Assembly (NCBI GenBank): GCA_022264855.1
Contig: JABYQU010000025.1
Coordinates: forward strand, 420,377 to 484,376
Reading direction: 5' to 3'
Source of the DNA: Lenzites betulinus
Taxonomy: Eukaryota; Basidiomycota; Agaricomycetes; Polyporales; Polyporaceae
DNA length: 64,000 nt
Shown: one piece after another, positions 56,161 through 64,000 of the stretch
How positions within the stretch are numbered: position 1 is the stretch's first letter
How the letters are laid out: each line of letters starts with the position of its first letter
Translations under genes and position numbers: made by a program
Notes under the pieces: model-generated
Database searches by the model: none
Told to the model about the DNA's origin: nothing
What the model saw: only the letters and a program-made list of their open reading frames with translations

Positions 56161-57120
56161 GGCCAGCCCGTTTTCGTTTGACAACTTCACAAGATACCAC
56201 ATATAAGTGTTCTTGCTAAAGCCGTGTCACCAGTGTACCGGGGGTTAATATAAGATGCCGCCATGGTGCCTGTGTGTCTGCATGTTTATCAGATACCACA
56301 CCGTCCTCATGCACAAGTGCTGGCGTCAGGTTAAAACATCTTCATATGCCCATCAGTCTAGTCACTCTATCGGCACTGTGTAAGTTAGTTGCCGGTGTTT
56401 ATAACGCTAGAGAATGGCGTATGCAAATGGGTGTCGGGTAGTCACACCGCGTACACATAGGGTTAGTGTGTGCGCTCACCATATCCCAAATAATAGTGTG
56501 CGATTTGGAATCCCCGCCGCATATGATTGCAGAAGTATGTGGGTCGGGCATAGGCGTTAGTAGTTATACTCACTCACAAACAGGTCAGGATAGGCCCACA
56601 TACAAGGAGGTGTCTCCGGGAAGCATCACTTTGTATGTAAACTGATAATATCCCCAGAGAAGATGTGCACCCGCGGACCTGCCTTTAAGAGAGATGCCTG
56701 TGTGCACAGGTCTCAAGTTTGTGGAATCAGCTCCGAGTAGTCTGCAAATATTTTGCGTAAGAACACATATGTCTAATTATACATTTGCAATATCTAGTAT
56801 ACTTGGTATATTGTGAAGTTTACAGTCCCATTGTCCACTTACGCAAGTAGTAGCATTAGATATTCTACCCACAATAACCAGTGGTGTATAGGTTGAGCTT
56901 TGTCAGATTTATTTACTTATGGGCAAATGATGGTCATACTAGAATAAATATAAATATACGATAAGGATGAATCTGAGTCAATCAGATCATCATGATGTGG
57001 TGCCTGATCAGTGATGGGACAGTTCTTCCGAAATCAATTTATATAATCAGGTACAATGAAATTTTTAATCTCCAGAGCTTTAAAGTGGAGGCGGACCAAG
57101 AGAGCCCCACATCATCCCCC
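56161..57120. other. AT-richer intergenic stretch
   Basis: Markedly lower GC than its surroundings. One more family A-like palindrome (GGTGTCTCCGGGAAGCATC) lies at about 56611-56630. The end of the stretch may contain an upstream exon or leader of the gene at 57121. Confidence 0.45.
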
Positions 57121-58956
57121 ATGGAATACCCTGACGAAATCCTCCCTGCTATACAGCTTGGGCTCCCCACACTACTGGCGAAGGCCAAGGCCATGCTCCA
57201 ACAAGGTCATACTGATGATTTTGTCACCTTGATGTTAGCTTGCCGCCTTTGGGAGGGTGATGTGGAAAAACGAGTGTTCGTCAATGCCCTTCAGGGTGCT
57301 CAGGAAGCTCGCTTGGCAAATTGCTCCCTTGTGGGCGATTTTGACTCCCTCATTGGCTTCACTCCTCATCTTCCAATTGCTGTCCCTCTCTCCATCTTTC
57401 CGGTCCCAAACTTCAAGAACACGCTCAAGAAGCCAATTCATATAAATGTGCCCATTACGGTGCATGGGGTATGTATTGCATAATATATATGTATGTATAT
57501 ATACTCATATGTTGCCTAGATGGAGAAACCTATCCCTGCTCACAAGATTGCCAACATCTGCTTTGCCACCTTTGGAACTCGGTCTCAAGTCCGCGCATTT
57601 TTCCCACACCTTTTAGGGGATGATGGTCCTCCAGTGCTCACACAAGAGGATCTTGCGGTGATATATGATCAAGGCATTCTCCCAGCCATAGAGCTAGTTC
57701 TACCGGATCAACTTGCTCACTGGCCCCCATCCTATGGAGCTGCTATGGATCTCTATCGTGGCAGTAATGGCCAGTACCACTTTGGGTCTATTGATATCCC
57801 TGCGGGGTCTCTTGACGACTTTGCGGAAGCCTTCCGCAGCAACATGCACCGAAGCCATCGTCTTGGTGTCCCGTTCTTTCAAGTGGAGCTGCGTGGAACC
57901 AAGGGAATGTACTCGTTTCCATTTGCAGATCTTGAAGCTCGCGAGGAGGCCCTCAACAATATGCTGGACCACCTCAATATGGCCTCGGAGCGCAATCACT
58001 TGGAACGATGGTACGTCGATGTGGGCATGGAAGTTGTTCGCCCATATCACGTGGTCCAGTGGCTCTCCGGTGCCCATGAACAACTTCTCTCTCATGCACT
58101 TCCTGGTCTTTCCCCCATCGACATCTCACACCTCCATCATGGATCCTTGTTCTCTGAGGATATCAGCGGGCATCTTTTTGATCTCGCTGGTCTCCGATGT
58201 CATCCTGGTGCTCGTGGTCGGTCGAACAAGGTGGCTCATGTGAACATCTATACTACGGACAAGAGTGTCACTTATCAGCTTCACCGTGGAGCCTTCACTG
58301 CCCATCCGGTATCATCACTCTATCCTGGAACTCTGCCTAAGCTCTTGTCTGACATCAACACCATTGCAAAAATGTTCACCCAATGTGCCGGAGCGAGTGG
58401 GCAAACCCAAGATGCAACAGCGCGGTTCGAAATCCGTGTGGGAATGGAGAAGGCTCTAACAACCCTCACCACCTTTCCTGACGAGATTCTTCGGGCAAGT
58501 GCAATCTGTATTCCAAACTCAATTTGGTGGTATGTTATTACCATATATATATATAATATATATATAGTGCATTATACTAATCAAAGGTTTTACAGGGATT
58601 TTAAATTCTGCCGAATTGCAGCGATTCACTATGTGCTTAAGGATATTGCTGAAGATCCTCCACGTTCACGGGTTCTCTATCCTTCACTTGCTCTTGGCGC
58701 CATCATGATCTATGCTCTCAATGCAGTCATCTCTCGACCCGGTGATTGGCAAACCGATCGTGCTCTGGCTGATGCATGTGCTATGAGGGTCCCCTTAGGC
58801 GAGGATATTCAAGACCCTCTCCTTCTTGATCAAGACCACGATCCAACCGATAGTGAACCAGTGGCCCATCAGCAAGGCCTATACTTCGTGTGCGACATTC
58901 TCCGTGATGAGCATGAAGGATGGTGGCGACTTCCAATTAAATGTCTCTTTTTGTAA
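57121..58956 (+). CDS. 572-residue protein of unknown family
   Basis: Exons 57121-57468, 57520-58529 and 58596-58956, in phase, give 572 residues from the ATG at 57121. An in-frame ATG at 56992 is also possible, and a 5' exon may be missed. No enzyme motif is recognised. The protein is globular-looking, with even hydrophobicity. Distinct stretches are TLMLACRLWEGDVEKRVF, NTLKKPIHINVPITVHG, HKIANICFATFGTRSQVR and a C-terminal hydrophobic helix ALGAIMIYALNAVI, ending in DEHEGWWRLPIKCLFL. It resembles in style the lineage-specific multicopy genes found near mobile DNA in mushrooms, but that is an impression. Lies between the family A arrays and gene P2, same strand as P2. Confidence 0.75.
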
Positions 58957-59109
58957 CCCTGGTGGGGGTTAGGGCAGGGTCGGGGTAGGATTTGGCCAAA
59001 CTGGGGGTTAAAGCAGAGGTTAAGGCAGGGGGAGGATAGAAACAGGGAAAAGAGGGCCAAAAACATGATGTGATATATGGTGAAATGTGTGTTATAACAA
59101 GTGCTGGAG

Positions 59110-59253
59110 GTGTCTCTCCATCGGCATTGCCGATAGAGAGACGGGCGGTTAAGGGTGGGTATGGAGTCTCTCCAACGGCATTGCCGATGCTGGGACAGCA
59201 TTATACCTGGACTTGATGGTGTCCCAGCATCGGCAGTGCCGATGGAGAGACGC
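59110..59253. repeat. Three family B hairpins upstream of P2
   Basis: Copies at 59110-59143, 59164-59199 and 59219-59253 share the core CGGCANTGCCGAT. The outer arms are TGTCTCTCC-type on one side and GGGACA-type on the other, which gives each copy an orientation; the third is inverted relative to the second. Confidence 0.9.
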
Positions 59254-59337
59254 GTCCCAGGGGAGATATGGAGAGCGGGAATGGTATGACGTCACAGGTG
59301 TTCAGATATGGCAATGGACCTGCTGTGTTTTGACATG

Positions 59338-59410
59338 TCTTTACATAAGTCTTTACATAAGTCTTTACATAAGGATATGCAGTGCATGCACGTGTATGTT
59401 GGTATAAAAA
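59338..59410 (+). promoter_or_regulatory. Promoter of P2 with 12-bp direct repeats and TATA box
   Basis: CTTTACATAAGT is repeated three times in tandem at about 59338-59373, and TATAAAAA lies at 59403-59410, 92 bp before the ATG at 59503. The repeats look like binding sites for one factor. Confidence 0.6.
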
Positions 59411-59502
59411 TGGAGCTGCGGCTGTTGAGCAAGGTTCTCTTTGTACCATTGTGTGCACGATCTATTCTTACACTCCGTTCACACACCCATCAACTCCGAA
59501 CA

Positions 59503-60875
59503 ATGCCAAGCCCTCGATGTAACCACATCAGCTGGCAGTGCATTGGGCGGGAATCGTCGCGGTACCCGAGAAAGCAGAACGCAGACTGGACGGAGTACGC
59601 GGAGGAGTGGGGGAAGGTGCGGCCTGTAGATGTGGCGTACAGTAAGTGGAATGGAGTATTGAAAGTGGATATAGGATACTAATGGGAGTGATGTAGTGCG
59701 ACACAAGGAAGGGAAGATGGAGATGCCGATCCGGAGTGGGACCCAGTAAGTGGAGGGGAGGAGGATGTGGAGGGAGTCGTTGTTGTGAACTGCGATGCTA
59801 ATGAATCTGAATGTTTTCTAGTGTGTGCATTATCCGCCGACCGCATGACTGGGAGCTCACCCCTGAGCAGGAGGCGAATATGGTGCCTGACCGGGACGAC
59901 GAGGGGGTGGACGTTGCGATTGTGGCACGGCTCGGGTTTGTGTACCACGAAGGGGAGGATCCGTGCCAGGAGGTAAGTGAGTGTATTGGATGAGCGGAGT
60001 AAGATACTGAGAGAGAAGGGCACAGTTCTTTGTGGAGGTGGAGATGCTGCTTTCGCGGCTGAGGAAGCAGCAGTGCCAGCCGGGGAAGACGCGGAAGCTT
60101 TTGAAGATCTTCGGGGGGAATGAGCTTATGCGGACGACGCGACGGCGGGTAGTGCCGCTGATTTCGATTGAGGGGTACTCGGCGGTGCACGAGTGCGACG
60201 ACCGTACGCTGAACATGCGGCTGCTGCAAGACTGTGAGCAGTTCTACCGGGAGTATGTGTTCCACTGGGTGAAGCGAGGGGAGTTCTGGGGATATGAGCT
60301 GGACGCGGTAAGTGATCGAGGAGTGGGAGAGGGAGAGGAAGATGCTAACGAGTGCTATACAGGCGTCGATTGCTGCGAGCCGGTCGTTCTGCCACGAGAA
60401 GTGCCAGTACGGGAAGCGGTACCGTGTGTCGGAGCACACGATGCGGTACTGCGATGGTGCTGAGTGCTGCCGGTGGTACCACCGGGACTGCCTGAAGGAG
60501 GTTCCGTGGGAGGACAGTGGGGATCGGTTCCCCGAGCGGCTTCGGTGGAAGCCGTTTGGGTTTGGAGCGGAGAAGTGGTGGGAGTACCTGCGTCACCCGC
60601 TTGAGCGGACTGGGTACAGTGAGGGTGAGGCGCGGTACGAGGGGCTTTTGGGGGAGGTGCGTCGGTATGGGCGGAATCTTCCTGAGGGAGTGGACCCTTG
60701 GTTTGGAGTTGACGGGTATGCGCGGCGGATGTTGCGTCTTGTGCGGAAGGTGCGGCACGAGGATGTGGAGCAGGATGTGGACAAGATGAACCTGTGGTTC
60801 TGCTGGTTCTCGGACAGTATCTACCGGAGGGAGTGGTTGAGCTACGAATGCCCGAAGTGCAAGGCGATTATCTGA
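59503..60875 (+). CDS. P2: BAH-like plus PHD-like zinc-finger protein
   Basis: Exons 59503-59641, 59697-59745, 59822-59972, 60026-60307 and 60363-60875 give 377 residues. The BAH-like part spans about 65-190: DVAIVARLGFVYHEGE, FFVEVEMLLSRLRK, GGNELMRTTRRRVVPLISIEG and AVHECDDRTL. The last exon opens with the finger: C217-x3-C221, then CDGAECCRWYHRDC (a C-x4-C pair, His and Cys), and the last pair C370-x2-C373 in YECPKC at the extreme C terminus, about 117 residues later. P1 and P3 share the plan, the position of the last intron and the Y-x-C-x2-C-x3-I ending. The intervening region is Trp/Arg-rich (KPFGFGAEKWWEYLRHPL). A nuclear chromatin-reader role is inference from the folds. Confidence 0.84.
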
Positions 60876-61090
60876 GAGGTAAGTGAGGGGTTTTGTGAAG
60901 AGAAGGGAAGGTTGGAGCTAACGGTAACGATAGTACAGGACGGTAACGACAGGACAGGACGGCAACAATAGTACGGGATATGTGAGGAAGAATATGCGTC
61001 TGAAAGTGGGAAGGGAAGGATAGGGAGTAGATGTAGTGCGATGAATGACAAGGGGCTTTGCTGGCATGAGCCTGTGTGTGCGTGGTATGA

Positions 61091-61378
61091 GGTGTCTCTC
61101 CAACGGCGATGCCGATGGAGGGACGGCGTGAGCAGCAAGATATTGAGTATAAATGTGTCTCTCCAACGGCACTGCCGATGGCGGGACAGCGTTAGCAGCA
61201 CAATATTGAGTACAAATGTGTCTCTGCATCGGCACTGCCGATGGCGGGACACCGTCAGCAGCAACATCTGACGTATAAATGTGTCTCTCCAACGGCACTG
61301 CCGATGGCGGGACACCCTGAGTGGCAGCATCTTATGTGACAATGTGTCTCTCCAACGGCACTGCCGATGGCGGGACGA
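61091..61378. repeat. Five family B hairpins at exact 63-bp spacing
   Basis: Copies start at 61091, 61154, 61217, 61280 and 61343. Each is about 36 bp with left end TGTCTCT, core CNWCGGCANTGCCGATGG and right end GGGAC. The 27-bp spacers are also related (AGCAGCA..AT.TTGAGTA.AAAT). The array sits between the 3' ends of the convergent genes P2 and P3. Confidence 0.95.
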
Positions 61379-61597
61379 ATGACGTCATGCTTATTCACAC
61401 GATTTGTATGTTGGCAGGAATACATTATTCGCTGTCAGAGCATGCTACACGACGTTGTAAGTACTCGGGAACATGTAAGTGACCATCCACATCGACCTCC
61501 CCACCCGCAGACGTTAGCGACGTGTATACAACAAGGACATAGCTATACGACGGAAGCTATGTGTGGAGGCAATGTCTGTGTGCGAGAACGAGACAGC

Positions 61598-62928
61598 TCA
61601 GATGCATGCGAAGCACGTAGAGCAGCGGTAGCGGACGGCGTAGGGGGCGTACTGGAGGATATGGACGGGTACGGGGGGGAAGCGGACGAGGGCGAGCCAC
61701 TGGTGCATGGCGGGAGGGGGCGAGCAGTCGTTGTAGAAGTGGAAGGAGTGTATAAAATACAAGTATGCCTCGAAGGAGTAGGGGTAGCGGTGGCCGTTGC
61801 TGTCGATGAGGGGAGCGCGCTGGATGGGGCAGGTGACGAGTGTCCACCAGATGAGGTCGTCCTGGGAGGGGCTGGGCCAGTTTTGGGGCCTCCAACGGAG
61901 CTGGTGGCAGAGGAGGCGGTTTACGGCGGAGACGGGGATGGGGGAGAGGCAGGTGATGTGGAACCACTGGCTGCAGAAATAGCAGAAGCGGGCGATGTCT
62001 GTGGCGGGGTGGTAGATGTTTTCGTGTGCGCAAGTCTCGTTGCAGAAGGGGGAGGTGTAGAACTGTGTGAGAGTGGTGAGAAAGGGCAAGGGCAAGTGGA
62101 GCGGGGATGTGAGTGGACGTACGGAGGCGGTGCCCCAGTGGCTGTGAGGGAGGTCGGGGTGGAGGCCGGCCTTGTTGAGGTGGTAGAAGTGGTTGAGACG
62201 GACGAGGGGCGCGGAGCCGTCTGTGGGCTGGAGGGAGATGGAGGAGTCGTCCATGAGGTTTACTGTGATCTGGGAGGTGAAGTGTGATACGGGGATGAGG
62301 GAGGGCGGGTATGTGATGAGGAGCTCGTTGTGGACGAGGACGTTGTGGACGCCGGAGGGGAGCTGCTCTGGGGTGTAGCTGGTGAGGAAGTCCTGGGTGA
62401 AGATGCAGGGGTAGGCGAAAGCGAGGACCTGTAGGGGATGTGAGATGAGGAATAGGAATAGGGAGGAAGGAGACATACGGTGTTGGAGTCGGAGTCTTGC
62501 TGGTAGTCGACGACGAAGACGATGGCGAGATCTGTGGTGAAGCTGATAAATGAGGGGGACGGTTAGTTTATGAGGGCAGGGTGAGGCTGGAGGAGGTGCG
62601 TACACGGCGCCGCGGAGGAGCTGTGGGACGAAGGAGCCGCGTGGGGTGGGAGCTGTGGGAGGAGAGTGGAGATGAGTATATGAGGCGTGCGGCGAGAGGA
62701 GAGTGGAGTTGCGAGAGGAGAGTGCGAGTGTGGGGACGTACGGGGCGGAGGGTCGAGGCGGTTTCCTGGAGCGAAGTACGGGTTTATGAAAGACGGGATG
62801 GACGCGAAGTTGAAGAGAGGGAAGTTGAGGAGGGGCGGGGAGGCAAAGGCGGGTGGTGCGGCGAGGGGGTCCGGGGGGCAGGCTGTGCGGGATGAGAGAG
62901 TGGGGGAAGGGGATGAGTGGGCGGACAT
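61598..62928 (-). CDS. P3: BAH-like plus PHD-like zinc-finger protein
   Basis: Exons 62928-62742, 62652-62604, 62542-62479, 62428-62123 and 62062-61598 give 356 residues. The N terminus is Pro/Ser-rich (SPSPTLSSRTACPPDP). The BAH-like part spans about 70-195: DLAIVFVVDYQQDSD, VLVHNELLITYPPSLIPVS, ISLQPTDGSAPLVRLNHFYHL. The finger begins with the last exon: C209-x3-C213, CYFC, then WFHITC, with the final pair C349-x2-C352 in YRCSTC at the C terminus. Same exon count and last-intron position as P1 and P2, but sequence identity outside the metal ligands is low, so the family is old or fast-evolving. Convergent with P2 across the hairpin array. Confidence 0.8.
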
Positions 62929-63353
62929 GATGATGAGGTGGAGAATGGGGAGAAGCCGGGGGAGAGGAGATGCGATGCATTAAAAGGCGGGGGAAGGGCT
63001 GCAGGGACGCGTTGGAGACCGAGGGAGGAGGATGAAGAGGATAGAGGATTGCTGAATTGGGAGCAGTCGGAAGGAGTGTACGGGAGGGCGGGGGAGACGG
63101 AGACGGCGAGGAAGCGAGGGCGACGAGCTAGATGAGTGCGTGGTTTCTATGAGGCAGGGTCGATGTTGCGGGAGGAGATGAGGACGGGGATAAATAGAGA
63201 ATGCCGCGGGGATAATTAGGGAATGCCGCGGAGGAAGTCCTGAGGATGACGTGGAGGGCGGGCAATGCGCAGGGCGGAGGGGCGGAGGGGCGGAGGGCGG
63301 GCAATGAGCAGGGCAATGTGTAGGGCGGGCCATGTGCAGGGCGGAGGGGCGGA

Positions 63354-63445
63354 GGTGTCCCGCCATCGGCAGTGCCGATGCAGAGACAGGTGAACAAGCC
63401 AATAATGTAGTGTCCCGGCATCGGCAGTGCCGATGGCGGGACACC
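63354..63445. repeat. Two family B hairpins upstream of P3
   Basis: Copies at 63354-63388 and 63410-63445. The second is nearly symmetric, with GTGTCCCG on the left and CGGGACAC on the right around CATCGGCAGTGCCGATG. Confidence 0.92.
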
Positions 63446-64000
63446 CTTCCGAGGTGCAAATTGGGTGTTTCTGTCGTGATAAAATATGTGATGCACAAAT
63501 AATCAGCTGTGTCAAGCAACAATGTAGCGGAGGAAAATAGAGTTGTTCTGGATATTCCGAAGCGAAATAAAGTGCACGTGATTTATTGACATGGTATATA
63601 AAGATGTTAGTAAATTAAAGCTATAGACTGGATTAGGAAACGGCCGATCCGGAACAGGTATAGATAAGATAAAAAGTAGGCAGGGCCGGCGGCGAGGCGA
63701 ACACCGTGTATGAAAATTTCGAATCTTACGCTGATACGGTAAGAGGTGCTCTGACGGCCGATAGCCGAGGGGTAGAGGACGTCTAGGTGTGTGATGAAGG
63801 GGAGTAAGGTCTCGAGCTCCCTAGGTTCGCTGGTAGGCCGGTCCGTATACTGTTCGCGCGCGAGCAGGAGGGAGGTCTCTCGCACCCCGGGTGGGAGCGC
63901 GCGCGGACTCGCGCTGTAGAAGGGGCGCGCGCAGAGGTAAACTCAGTAACGCAACGCGCGCAGGAATAACGCAACGCTCGCAGTCAGCCGCGGGGCTTCG
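63446..64000. other. No supportable gene at window end
   Basis: A 92-codon frame at 63607-63885 on the minus strand has no recognisable motif and no splice support. It could be part of a gene that continues outside the window. Confidence 0.4.

Noticed and set aside
61091..61378. CRISPR-like array (36-bp repeat, 27-bp spacer, 63-bp period)
   Set aside because: The genome is eukaryotic, the spacers are related to one another rather than unique, no cas gene is present, and the same hairpin occurs singly elsewhere.

Overview
This window is nuclear DNA of a filamentous basidiomycete. The evidence is many GT-AG introns of about 48-60 bp, GC-rich coding DNA, fungal housekeeping genes (a UBE3C/Hul5-type HECT ligase, mitochondrial D-lactate dehydrogenase, an MPDU1-type PQ-loop protein, eIF3e) and a Tf1/sushi-like chromovirus. 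Agaricomycetes, perhaps Polyporales, is my guess from the overall look of the gene families. I ran no database search.

Layout. 1-7 kb: GC-rich DNA with almost no supportable gene, except a Ser-rich single-span membrane protein (3.9-5.2 kb, minus). 7.0-9.3 kb: two tandem paralogues, each a low-complexity protein with one glycine-rich hydrophobic segment. 10.7-18.6 kb: a family of small secreted proteins (three intact genes and one frameshifted copy, all plus strand, same three-exon design). A His/Pro/Gln-rich gene of unknown function lies among them in a segment that has an inverted, partly deleted copy at 25.0-26.3 kb. 19.3-34 kb: the conserved block. A six-span membrane protein (19.3-20.4 kb) diverges from the HECT ligase (20.6-24.4 kb). 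A paralogue of the membrane protein follows at 26.5-27.6 kb, then D-lactate dehydrogenase, and then the divergent MPDU1/eIF3e pair.

34.97-42.90 kb: a complete and very young Ty3/Gypsy element. Its two 730-bp LTRs differ at one position that I could see, and it is flanked by the 5-bp target duplication CGCTG. It carries gag, a canonical -1 slippery site, pol with a C-terminal chromodomain, an 11-nt self-priming signal and a spliced antisense accessory gene. It has split a host gene in frame at a Leu codon.

43-64 kb: an accessory, repeat-rich compartment. It holds three paralogues (P1 at 45.1 kb, P2 at 59.5 kb, P3 at 61.6 kb) that combine a BAH-like region with a PHD-like C4HC3 finger. The last CxxC pair of that finger sits about 110-125 residues away, at the extreme C terminus. 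The same compartment holds a 1408-residue SNF2-type protein and a 572-residue protein of unknown family. All are intact over several introns. They are interleaved with palindrome-bearing repeats: one family with core GTGTCTCCNGGAGACAC (44.4-56.6 kb, including a cluster inside an 802-bp intron of the SNF2 gene), a 194-bp tandem array (46.8-47.65 kb), and a second hairpin family with core CCATCGGCANTGCCGATGG in ten copies around P2 and P3, five of them spaced exactly 63 bp apart. Genes for putative chromatin readers and a remodeller embedded in hairpin repeats are the most interesting feature. That they form one system is inference.
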